Below the pieces are notes generated by a model. That model was not told the origin of the DNA, searched no databases, and saw only the letters and a list, made by a program, of their open reading frames with translations. From NCBI GenBank assembly GCA_934699705.1, contig CAKUXD010000035.1, positions 1-17,599 on the forward strand: 17,599 bases of DNA. The letters run 5' to 3'. Shown piece after piece: positions 7,804 to 15,278 of the stretch (position 1 is the stretch's first letter; every line of letters starts with the position of its first letter). A program made the position numbers and the translations under genes. The stretch comes from an uncultured Candidatus Melainabacteria bacterium. Its GTDB lineage: Bacteria > Cyanobacteriota > Vampirovibrionia > Gastranaerophilales > Gastranaerophilaceae.

Positions 7804-8745
7804 TTGGTCATATCTATTGATAGATTAACTCGTTTTAAATACACTGAACAAAAGTATTTACGCGTTTTTTTTGACGTTATTTTATCAAATTTAATTGAAC
7901 CTAAATTTAGAAAAAAAGATTTAGAAGTTATGGATTATTCTTCGCTAAAGTATTTTGCGGAAAATATTATTAATACTTCACTTACAAGTATTTTAGGTGA
8001 GGTAGAAAATACCTTAAATATAAATAAAAAATTAAAGAATTACGAAAATCAAATTTTTAATTTGAATGATAACGTAAATATTCTTTTAGATAATTCAATC
8101 AATTATGATGCTTTTATCAAATTTGTAACCGAAAATTCTGTACAAAATTTACAATGGTTAAAAACCTTATCGCCAAAATTTAAAAATAAGATTAAAACAA
8201 AATTTCCTATTAAAGAAGTTATAATTGTAGAAGGGATTACAGAGGAAACCTTATTGCCAGTTTTTGCAAAACAATGTGGTTTTAATTTTGATGAAAAAGG
8301 CATTCAAATTGTGTCAGCAGGTGGAAAAAATCAGGTTGTTAAAATGTTTTATTTGTTATCAGAACAGCTAAAATTACCAATTTTTGTGCTTTTAGATAAT
8401 GATGCGCAAGAAAATTATAACCAAATAAAACCAAAATTAAGAAAAACAGACAAAATTCATTTGATTAATGGCGGTGAGTTCGAAGATATTTTACCAAAAG
8501 AGTTAATTTTAAGGACTTTAAACGACCATTTTGCAAATTTAAACTCTATCGAGGAAAGTGAATTTGTTGATGAGAGCATGGTTAAAAATTTAGAAGAAAT
8601 TTTCAAGAAAAAAGGCTTTCATGAGTTTAAAAAAGCAGAATTTGCGCAACTTATAAAAAATAATGTTAACTCTAAAAATGATGTTTCTGTTGAAATTGAA
8701 CAAATCATTAAAGAGCTTACCTTGCGGACTTCTGCGCCTCTGTAA
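7804..8745 (+). CDS. Stand-alone TOPRIM (OLD-type) domain protein
   Basis: The protein has 313 residues from the TTG at 7804, or 325 if translation begins at the ACG at 7768, where the ribosome site lies. The C-terminal half holds a TOPRIM fold of the OLD nuclease type: EVIIVEGITEETLLP (138-152, with Glu143), then FVLLDNDA (194-201, the D-x-D at 198/200) and GGEFEDILP (223-231). These acidic residues would bind Mg2+ in a DNA-cleaving or nucleotidyl-transfer site. The N-terminal about 130 residues are helical and Lys/Asn-rich with no Walker A or ABC signature. Unlike classical OLD proteins it therefore lacks an ATPase domain. It is a single-gene unit with its own promoter, and its last 29 bases overlap the convergent TPR gene. 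The function (repair, defence or regulation) is not known. Confidence 0.7.
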   Translation: MVISIDRLTRFKYTEQKYLRVFFDVILSNLIEPKFRKKDLEVMDYSSLKYFAENIINTSLTSILGEVENTLNINKKLKNYENQIFNLNDNVNILLDNSINYDAFIKFVTENSVQNLQWLKTLSPKFKNKIKTKFPIKEVIIVEGITEETLLPVFAKQCGFNFDEKGIQIVSAGGKNQVVKMFYLLSEQLKLPIFVLLDNDAQENYNQIKPKLRKTDKIHLINGGEFEDILPKELILRTLNDHFANLNSIEESEFVDESMVKNLEEIFKKKGFHEFKKAEFAQLIKNNVNSKNDVSVEIEQIIKELTLRTSAPL

Positions 8746-9298
8746 TCCCTTTTAAATAATACTTTACGCCATCTGTTATAAGTAATTTTGGTTCATTCAT
8801 AACAAAGTTATCTAAAATCGTTATCCCGCGATTTGTTTGACCTTTTGCGATATAAATTAAACCGATTGTAATATCATCAAGCGGAGATTTTTTATATTTT
8901 AATAGATGTTTTAATTTTGTGTCTAAATTGCCCTGCATTTGATATGCGGTAACTAAATTTAAGTAATATTTAAAATTAAGTGGATATTTGCTCAATGCGC
9001 GTTCAAAACAGTCTTGGGCTTGAAAATAATAAGAAAGTTTTAAATAAGTTTCGCCTAAATTGTTGAAATATACTGCAGTAGCTTGTGTATCTGGATTTAA
9101 TGAAATTGCGATTTTAAATTCCTGAATTGCAGCACCATACTGTCCCATATTCAAATAACCAAGACCTAAGTTATTGTGAATATACGCGTTCTTTTCAGGA
9201 TTAATGCTTGAAAGCCCAATATATTCTCTGTCTTTTGCAATTGCAATTGAAGTAGAACATAAACATAAAATAAAAATTGTTAAAAGTAACTTTTTCAT
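8717..9298 (-). CDS. Short exported TPR protein, last gene of the operon
   Basis: This is a 193-residue protein with a signal peptide (KK, hydrophobic core 4-20, probable cleavage after SIAIA at residue 21). Cys12 and Cys14 lie in the core but do not form a proper lipobox, so it is probably soluble in the periplasm. About four TPR units occupy residues 35-175; the clearest is AYIHNNLGLGYLNMGQYGAA (38-57). It begins 2 bases after the stop of the MBL-fold hydrolase gene and lacks its own clear ribosome site, so translation is likely coupled. Its 3' end overlaps the convergent TOPRIM gene by 29 bases with no terminator in between. It is likely an adaptor for the operon's envelope function. Confidence 0.75.
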   Translation of the reverse strand: MKKLLLTIFILCLCSTSIAIAKDREYIGLSSINPEKNAYIHNNLGLGYLNMGQYGAAIQEFKIAISLNPDTQATAVYFNNLGETYLKLSYYFQAQDCFERALSKYPLNFKYYLNLVTAYQMQGNLDTKLKHLLKYKKSPLDDITIGLIYIAKGQTNRGITILDNFVMNEPKLLITDGVKYYLKGITEAQKSAR

Positions 9299-9300
9299 GC

Positions 9301-10227
9301 TTAAATTGTCAATTCTAACCCTTCATAGGCAAAATCTGCTTTATCGGACATTTCTGCATATAATTTTGAAATTGAGTTTAATTTATCATCATCATAACCT
9401 GGGTCATAATGGAAGAAAATTAACTTTTTAGCGTGGCAGTAATCTTGAGATTCTAACGCCATATCAAAAGTTGAATGCCCAAATCCTTGTTTTGGAGCGT
9501 GCGGATTCAAATAGTCCTCAGTTGTGTATTGAGAATCGTGAATTAACAAATCACAACCTCTTGCAAAGTTAGCAAGTTTCTTATCTCCACCAAAATAAGT
9601 TTCTTTATCTGTTGCGTAAACTAAAGATTTTCCTTTATATTCAATTCTATAAATAATTACGCCCTCTTGAGGGTGTGCATAAGATTTATAAGATGTAATT
9701 ACAACGTCATCTTCTTTAGCTTCAAAATCATCTACAAGGTTTCTAACAATTGGGTCTTGACCATGTCTTAGAACAATGCATTCAGTATCGTTGATGTCGC
9801 AAATATTTAAGTTTGCTGCAATATCACCTAAATCAATTGGAAAAGATTTTGTAAATAATAGCTGTGCTAATTCATCAGCAAGACTTTCATTATAATTTAC
9901 AGCGCCAAAAACATTAAGTTTTGTTGTTGGAATATGATTTGGTGCAAAGAAAGTAAAACCAATTATGTGATCTTGATGTATGTGGCTAAATAACAAAGTA
10001 GCTTCAATTGGTTTGCGAGTGCTTACGCTATCGCCAGAAATAATGTAATCTTTTAGAAGTTCTTCGCCTAAATCAATAAGTCCCGTTCCCGCATCTAAAA
10101 TAATTAAATGCCCGCCAACTCGAACTTCTACACAAGAAGTATTTCCGCCATATTGCATAAACCTTTTATTCGCGCAAGGGTAGCTACCTCTTACACCTCT
10201 AAATTTTACTTTAAATTCATCTGTCAT
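9301..10227 (-). CDS. Metallo-beta-lactamase-fold hydrolase (PhnP/PDE-like, COG1235-type)
   Basis: This 308-residue cytoplasmic enzyme opens with FRGVRGSYP and YGGNTSCVEV (26-35), typical of the PhnP/RNase Z-related MBL branch. The dinuclear metal site is complete: SHIHQDH (81-87) supplies His82, His84, Asp86 and His87, followed by His185, Asp207 in ATDKE and His230-Asp231. His251 and His273 (FFHYDPGYDD) follow. Members of this branch are phosphodiesterases acting on cyclic nucleotides, cyclic phosphates or RNA ends; the substrate here is unknown. GAGG lies a few bases before the ATG, which overlaps the stop of the membrane phosphoesterase gene (ATGA). No signal peptide is present, so it would act inside the cell, unlike most products of the operon. 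The family is firm, the substrate open. Confidence 0.85.
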   Translation of the reverse strand: MTDEFKVKFRGVRGSYPCANKRFMQYGGNTSCVEVRVGGHLIILDAGTGLIDLGEELLKDYIISGDSVSTRKPIEATLLFSHIHQDHIIGFTFFAPNHIPTTKLNVFGAVNYNESLADELAQLLFTKSFPIDLGDIAANLNICDINDTECIVLRHGQDPIVRNLVDDFEAKEDDVVITSYKSYAHPQEGVIIYRIEYKGKSLVYATDKETYFGGDKKLANFARGCDLLIHDSQYTTEDYLNPHAPKQGFGHSTFDMALESQDYCHAKKLIFFHYDPGYDDDKLNSISKLYAEMSDKADFAYEGLELTI

Positions 10228-11216
10228 TTTGACCTCTTTTCTATTGTTACTTTAGTAGTTCTGTCGGCTTCGCTACCATAATAAGTAGACGAATGGAAAA
10301 CTAATAATTTAGCTTTTTTTTGTAATTCAACCAAACGTGTAGGCGTGTATGTAAGTTCAAATACTGCCTTCTTCTTGTAATTATGTATAGTTACCATTCT
10401 AAAAGCGTTTGGATATGAAATTAGTGCTGGCGTACTGATGTGTACGATATTATCGTTCAAACGTCTAACTTTTGTTGTGTGATAATGTCCAGTAAATATA
10501 CCTATTGGCATACTATATTTTGACAAAACTTGTTGCATTTTGTCTGCATTCAAAAGTCTATGGTTATCACTTGAAAACGGTTGTAAAAGCGGTACATGCA
10601 TAAATATTAATACAATGTTATTGCCAGAATTTGCAAGTTCTTTGTCAAGAAAATCAAGTTGCTCTTGAGATAGTTCACCATTAGCGGTCAAACGTGTATC
10701 AATAATATTATCTAAGCCAATAATCTTAAATCCAGTCTTTGGTACAAAAGAATAGTATGTTTTATCAAATTTATAATATTTGTTGTGTTTTTGCATTAAG
10801 TCAACATATAGTTTTTTACTTAAATATCCGCCAATACATATATCATGATTACCTGGAACTGCGTAATAAGGATATTTTAACTTATTTGCATGTTCAAAAA
10901 ACATTAACATATTTTTTTCAAAAGGAACATCAATAATATCACCAGTAAAAAATACAAAATCAAGGTTTGGAGTTTGATTAATATGGTTTATCGCATCATC
11001 AAGAAGTTCTCCTGAATTGGCAGTTAGCCTATACCCTTTGTTTACTGTTTCTGCGGATAAATGGTTATCACTAATTTGTGCAAACTTTAATGTAGTTGCA
11101 CCGTTTGCGATATTAGAGTACGTTTGAATACCAATTGCAGTAATTACAACAAGTATAAACGTAAATATCGTATTAAAAATTTTACTTAAACAACTTGAAC
11201 GTTTTCTTCTGCTCAT
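10224..11216 (-). CDS. Membrane-anchored calcineurin-type metallophosphoesterase
   Basis: This is a 330-residue protein with a basic N-terminus (RRKR), one hydrophobic segment at 13-32 and then the catalytic domain. It is probably anchored in the inner membrane facing the periplasm. All metal-binding motifs are present: DNH (50-52), GDIID (92-96), GNHD (122-125), MHVPLL (206-211) and GHYH (243-246). The QISDNHL opening resembles the Icc/CpdA-like branch, but an extracytoplasmic location would argue for a phospholipid, phosphosugar or nucleotide substrate. The SRRKR start is not a Tat signal, since it lacks the following F-L-K pattern. The ATG lies 35 bases inside the 3' end of the upstream TPR gene, and no better start exists in frame. 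Its stop overlaps the next start by 4 bases. Confidence 0.85.
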   Translation of the reverse strand: MSRRKRSSCLSKIFNTIFTFILVVITAIGIQTYSNIANGATTLKFAQISDNHLSAETVNKGYRLTANSGELLDDAINHINQTPNLDFVFFTGDIIDVPFEKNMLMFFEHANKLKYPYYAVPGNHDICIGGYLSKKLYVDLMQKHNKYYKFDKTYYSFVPKTGFKIIGLDNIIDTRLTANGELSQEQLDFLDKELANSGNNIVLIFMHVPLLQPFSSDNHRLLNADKMQQVLSKYSMPIGIFTGHYHTTKVRRLNDNIVHISTPALISYPNAFRMVTIHNYKKKAVFELTYTPTRLVELQKKAKLLVFHSSTYYGSEADRTTKVTIEKRSK

Positions 11217-12663
11217 CTGAATTAAATCTCGTTTCTATAATATTTTTTGTAGTGTTATATCCAGCATTATCGTCAATTCTGTCATATAGACTTAATAATG
11301 CAAGATACAATTGTTTGGTGTCAGGATACACTGATATACCGCTTTGAAGCATTTTAACTGCAAGATTAATTTTGCCTGTGTTATAGTAAATACAACTTAA
11401 ATCAATGTAATCTTGATATGTAACTGGCGTAATTTGCAAAGCCATATTCATATATTGTACATATTTTTGTTTTTCATCTAGTGCTTTGTAGCATTGAGCA
11501 AGGTTATAGTAATAAATTGGGCGTCTGCTATCAGCTACAATTGCCTTATTAAAGTTTTGAATAGACAATTCATATTTTTTTAGCATTAAATAGCATAAAC
11601 CAATATAGTTATATAACTCTGCATATTGATATTCAGGTTCTAAAATTTGGAAATTTAACAAAGCATTGTTGTATTCTCCAGCGTTAAATTCAATTTTTGC
11701 CAACTCCATTCTATAAGCGTTTATCGGATTAATGCTAAGTGCTTTTTTCATAAATTTCTTAGCAGTTTGATATTCCCCTAATAAATAGTAGTTTTTTGCT
11801 AACATTGAATATGCAAAATCCGAATTAGGATTTAGTTCAATGTAACTTTTTAAAGAAACAATTGATTGCTCGTATTTGTCGGTTTTAAAATAAGATACTC
11901 CAAGTGCCAAGTATGGTGGCGAAAAGTTTGGATTTAAGCTAATTGCATCAAGATAATACGCAACAGATTTAGCGTAATTGTCAATTGATGTATAAAAATC
12001 ACCCAACAAATAATATGTCCAGTAGTTATTTGGATTAACCTCTAAAGCCTCTGTTAAATAAGAATAATACTTATTTAAATCGCCCTTTTGTTTGTATAAA
12101 AGAGCTAAATTAATGTATGGCTGAGGATAAGACTTACTTAATGATGCAGCTTTTTTGAAGTATTTTTCAGCACTTTCTAAATTGTTTTTCATCCAGTAAG
12201 TCATACCTAAGTTGTTGTAAGCAATATAATTCTTGTTATCAACTGAAACTGCTCTGAAAAAACTTTGAATAGCACTATCATATTCTTCGTTCAGATAAAA
12301 TTGTTTCCCCTGACGGTTGTAGTAGTCTGAAGTATTTTCAACTTTGTATTTATTCGATTTTGGAACATCTAAAATCGCAAAATCAGAAACCTTACCTTGT
12401 TGTTGCGACAAAATCATAGCAGTACTAGTCAAGTCATCATTTGTTTCTTGCGGAATTAATTTGTCTTTTAATTTTATAGCTTTTGTATATTTCGGATTAA
12501 GCATTAAAACGTAATTAACGTATTCTAAAGCTTTTGTGCTGTCGCCAGATTTAAGATAATTTTGTGCTATATCAAAGTAGTCATCTGTTAATTCATCAGA
12601 TATAGCAGGTGAAACAAAAGCAAAAAGTAATAAAATTGTAAAAAGAATTTTTAATCTTTTCAT
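11182..12663 (-). CDS. Exported TPR repeat protein
   Basis: This is a 493-residue protein with a signal peptide (KRLK, core 5-17, likely cleavage after PAIS, residue 22). One TPR unit lies at about 25-58, followed by a non-repeat stretch (70-112). Then there is a continuous array of about ten TPRs (113-465), for example YIAYNNLGMTYWMKNNLESA (146-165). It contains many Tyr residues at the TPR core positions and has no catalytic motif. It is probably a periplasmic scaffold for the glycosyltransferase encoded just upstream, an arrangement seen in exopolysaccharide secretion systems, where TPR proteins hold synthase complexes. The start overlaps the stop of the glycosyltransferase gene by 4 bases and its 3' end overlaps the phosphoesterase gene by 35 bases. 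The specific role is inference from context. Confidence 0.8.
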   Translation of the reverse strand: MKRLKILFTILLLFAFVSPAISDELTDDYFDIAQNYLKSGDSTKALEYVNYVLMLNPKYTKAIKLKDKLIPQETNDDLTSTAMILSQQQGKVSDFAILDVPKSNKYKVENTSDYYNRQGKQFYLNEEYDSAIQSFFRAVSVDNKNYIAYNNLGMTYWMKNNLESAEKYFKKAASLSKSYPQPYINLALLYKQKGDLNKYYSYLTEALEVNPNNYWTYYLLGDFYTSIDNYAKSVAYYLDAISLNPNFSPPYLALGVSYFKTDKYEQSIVSLKSYIELNPNSDFAYSMLAKNYYLLGEYQTAKKFMKKALSINPINAYRMELAKIEFNAGEYNNALLNFQILEPEYQYAELYNYIGLCYLMLKKYELSIQNFNKAIVADSRRPIYYYNLAQCYKALDEKQKYVQYMNMALQITPVTYQDYIDLSCIYYNTGKINLAVKMLQSGISVYPDTKQLYLALLSLYDRIDDNAGYNTTKNIIETRFNSDEQKKTFKLFK

Positions 12664-14225
12664 TGCTCATCTTTCTGATTTAATCTTATATCTTCAATAA
12701 TACTAATCATTTTTTTAGATTTGCAAGCAGAGCAAGAATTCCACATAAGCGTTGTTAGCGTTTCATCAGGTTTACGGCCAACAAACTGATAATTACATTC
12801 GCCTTGAATCATATTTTGTGAACCATCAACAATACTTGAAAAATGTTCGCAACAGTAGCAAATTTTAAGATTAAAGCCATAATCATTTAACTTTGCAGTC
12901 AATTCATTTAATGCTTCAACCATACGAATTTGTTTGCTTGATGTAAATTTTTTCTTTTTAAATCTAAAAACAACTCTTGCAAGTCCGTTTTCAGAAATCA
13001 AATCTAATTTACAAGGAATATTTGCTTTTCCGTTTGTAGCAATAACTTTTACAGTAAATTTTTGAATATCGTTTTTCGTATTTTTATTAAAGAAATATTT
13101 TTTTATAAATCTGTAAGGTGGTAAATTATCTAAAATATGACCTATTGAATAGAATGGGTACAAAGCAAGGTAAATAAAGTCTTTTGCGTATAAACCTGAT
13201 TTGATAATACTTATAGCAAATGCAAGCAAAAGAAGTGAAAAAATTGTAAATACAATTATAAAGCTAAACATGAAATAGTATTTCAAAGATAAAGCCAAAT
13301 AGAATAGCGACAAAAGCCCAACAACCAAAGCACTCGGAGAAATTAATGAGAAAATATATTCCATCAATTTTAATTTAAAACTAAAAATTTTTGAAAAGGA
13401 TTGTTTAAATAAGCTCAATCTACAACTTAGAGAAGGTCTTTCAAACTTATAATTGTATGATTTTACATAGTTTTTTAAATCTGGTATAAATCTGCAAGGG
13501 TAGCCTAAACTTGTAATTAACAAGCTATATTTAAGTTCAGTATTTATATCTTTTAAATCAAGAGCATCTATTCTTTCAACAAATTCCTTTTTTATAGCCA
13601 TAAATGAGCCGTCAATTTTATCAGCCAAACCCATTAAAGAACGAGCTGTGCGAAGGAAATTGTTTGAATATTTAACATAACAATTTTTAATTTTTTCAGA
13701 AAGCGTAAAGTTATCATTTTCAATTATAATAGTTTGACCAGTAACAACAGGAGCCATTGTTAAAGCTTTGTTTACATTGTATAAAAAGTCTGGTTCAATA
13801 AACCTATCAACATCTAAAAATACGTAAGAATCAACGACAGTATTCTCTCTCATGCCTTCAATAAAAATCGAAATAGCCTGATCTTTGCCGACTGTTACGC
13901 CGTCATTAAGGTTCAAAACCTTGATATTATCAAACTTTTCTATAAATAATTCTTCTGAATGATCACTACAATTATCAAGAATTACCTGTATAATAAAGTT
14001 TTGGATAGGATAAGTCTGTTGTTTTAATTGATTAAGCATGCTCTTTAAAGCTTCATAATTATTGTGCGCATATATAACGACAGAAAGCAATGCAGGCTCA
14101 ACATTATTAGAGTATTTTCTAAAAAGCACAAAAGGTTTATCATTCAAACTTCTAATAGCAAGAATGAAATAATATACTGAAAATACTGCGATATATATAT
14201 ATACTATGTTTAATATTAGTTCCAT
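12660..14225 (-). CDS. Membrane GT2 glycosyltransferase with Cys-rich C-terminal domain
   Basis: This 521-residue protein heads the five-gene operon. One membrane helix (about 4-24) precedes a GT2 catalytic domain containing SVVIYAHNNYEA (48-59), LDNCSD (83-88), the metal-binding FLDVD (136-140) and EPDFL (144-148). The segment at 230-249 (ELKYSLLITSLGYPCRFIPD) corresponds to the acceptor motif region. Three membrane segments (about 297-315, 318-340, 350-365) follow, as in processive or polysaccharide-type GT2 enzymes. The last about 135 residues form a separate domain with CYCC (456-459), Cys477 and CSAC (498-501), a likely metal or redox site. The ATG at 14225 is preferred over one at 14246 because AGG lies 7 bases before it; the upstream ATG has no ribosome site and would add MFLLGVG. 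Sugar and acceptor are unknown. Confidence 0.75.
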   Translation of the reverse strand: MELILNIVYIYIAVFSVYYFILAIRSLNDKPFVLFRKYSNNVEPALLSVVIYAHNNYEALKSMLNQLKQQTYPIQNFIIQVILDNCSDHSEELFIEKFDNIKVLNLNDGVTVGKDQAISIFIEGMRENTVVDSYVFLDVDRFIEPDFLYNVNKALTMAPVVTGQTIIIENDNFTLSEKIKNCYVKYSNNFLRTARSLMGLADKIDGSFMAIKKEFVERIDALDLKDINTELKYSLLITSLGYPCRFIPDLKNYVKSYNYKFERPSLSCRLSLFKQSFSKIFSFKLKLMEYIFSLISPSALVVGLLSLFYLALSLKYYFMFSFIIVFTIFSLLLLAFAISIIKSGLYAKDFIYLALYPFYSIGHILDNLPPYRFIKKYFFNKNTKNDIQKFTVKVIATNGKANIPCKLDLISENGLARVVFRFKKKKFTSSKQIRMVEALNELTAKLNDYGFNLKICYCCEHFSSIVDGSQNMIQGECNYQFVGRKPDETLTTLMWNSCSACKSKKMISIIEDIRLNQKDEQ

Positions 14226-14297
14226 ACCCACGCCTAATAAAAACATAATAATAAAAACATGTTAAAAAATCCATAAAATAACTAAAAATTTAATATT

Positions 14298-14303
14298 AGT
14301 ATA
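14298..14303 (-). promoter_or_regulatory. Candidate -10 box of the minus-strand operon
   Basis: Read on the minus strand this is TATACT, placed to give a leader of roughly 65 bases before the glycosyltransferase ATG at 14225. No convincing -35 is seen at 16-18 bases, so this is weak. The whole 14226-14363 gap is very AT-rich and must hold divergent promoters for the operon and for ilvE. Confidence 0.25.
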
Positions 14304-14338
14304 TATTTTATTTAAAAAAATAATATTTTATGCCAAGA

Positions 14339-14359
14339 TATAATAAAAATTTAAGGAGG
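14339..14359 (+). promoter_or_regulatory. -10 box and ribosome site of ilvE
   Basis: A perfect TATAAT lies at 14339-14344, and a strong AGGAGG ribosome site at 14354-14359 lies 4 bases before the ATG. There is no recognisable -35 at 17 bases, where the sequence is A-rich. Transcription from here would leave a leader of only about 13 bases. Confidence 0.4.
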
Positions 14360-14363
14360 CAAT

Positions 14364-15278
14364 ATGTCAGAATATGTTTTTCTTGATGGAGAATTTGTAG
14401 AAAAGAACAAAGCTACCATTCCGGTTATGACACATGCATTTTTATATGGAACAGCAGTTTTTGAGGGATTAAGGGCTTATTACAACAAGGAAGAAGACAA
14501 AATGTATATCTTCCGCCCTTTAGAACACTTTGAACGTCTTATTAATAGTGCAAAAATTTTATTTATTGATAAAATTTACTCTCCAGATGAGCATGTTGAA
14601 GTTTTGAGAAAATTATTACAAAAGAACAATTATAAAACAGATGCTTATATCAGACCAATTATTTATAAATCAGCTGATAGAATTGGGCCTCATTTGATTG
14701 ATAATCCTGATAAATACTTAATTATAACTTTCCCTATGGACGATTATTTTGAAAGTAAGGGGTTGAATGTTTGTGTATCAAGTTGGAGAAGAAATTCTGA
14801 TAATTCAATTCCGCCAAGAGCAAAGATTAATGGTGCTTACGTAAATGCATCAATTATTTCGACAGAGGCTCGTTTAAACGGTTTTGATGAAGCTATTGTT
14901 CTTTCAGAAACTGGAAAAGTTGCAGAAGGCGCAGCAATGAACTTATTCTTGGTAATTAATGGAAAATTAGTTACAACAACTACAACTTCTGATATTTTAA
15001 CTGGTGTTACAAGAAATACTATTCTTCAACTGGCAAAAGAAGTTTTAGGCTTGCAAGTAGAAGAACGTATTATTGACAGAAGTGAACTATATTCCGCAGA
15101 TGAAGCCTTTTTCTCAGGTACAGGTGCACAAGTTGTTCCAATTGTTTCTATTGATAAACGTCCAGTTGGTGATGGAAAAGTTGGAAAAATTGTTAGTGAT
15201 ATTCAAAACTTGTATAATGATGTTGTTAGAGGTAAAGTTCCAAAATATAAAGATTGGTGTGTAGCAGTTAATGATTAG
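14364..15278 (+). CDS. ilvE: Branched-chain amino acid aminotransferase
   Basis: This 304-residue class IV (fold-type IV) PLP aminotransferase has the usual IlvE length. It opens with FLDGEFV (6-12) and THAFLYGTAVFEGLRAY (23-39), which match the family N-terminus. The PLP lysine is Lys154 in AKINGAYVN (153-161), followed by EARLNGFDEAIVL (168-180). EGAAMNLFLV (188-197) carries the pyridine-nitrogen Glu188. TGVTRNTIL (213-221) binds the cofactor phosphate and SGTGAQVVPI (251-260) closes the substrate pocket. It catalyses the last step of Leu/Ile/Val synthesis with 2-oxoglutarate/Glu as partner, in the cytoplasm. D-amino acid or aminodeoxychorismate members of the class are less likely given the FEGLRAY and GTGAQV motifs. 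Its end overlaps the permease gene by 8 bases, so the two share a transcript although their functions are unrelated. Confidence 0.92.
   Translation: MSEYVFLDGEFVEKNKATIPVMTHAFLYGTAVFEGLRAYYNKEEDKMYIFRPLEHFERLINSAKILFIDKIYSPDEHVEVLRKLLQKNNYKTDAYIRPIIYKSADRIGPHLIDNPDKYLIITFPMDDYFESKGLNVCVSSWRRNSDNSIPPRAKINGAYVNASIISTEARLNGFDEAIVLSETGKVAEGAAMNLFLVINGKLVTTTTTSDILTGVTRNTILQLAKEVLGLQVEERIIDRSELYSADEAFFSGTGAQVVPIVSIDKRPVGDGKVGKIVSDIQNLYNDVVRGKVPKYKDWCVAVND

Noticed and set aside
9236..9298. Possible lipoprotein signal in the short TPR protein (Cys12/Cys14)
   Set aside because: The residues before the Cys do not match a lipobox, and the Cys lie within the hydrophobic core; a signal peptidase I site after residue 21 fits better.
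9204..9431. Plus-strand open frame of 75 codons across the TPR/MBL junction
   Set aside because: It is antisense to two well-supported genes, with no promoter or ribosome site.
11118..11216. Possible twin-arginine signal at the start of the metallophosphoesterase
   Set aside because: The SRRKRSSCL sequence lacks the required hydrophobic residues after the arginines and the export motif; a simple basic-flanked anchor fits better.
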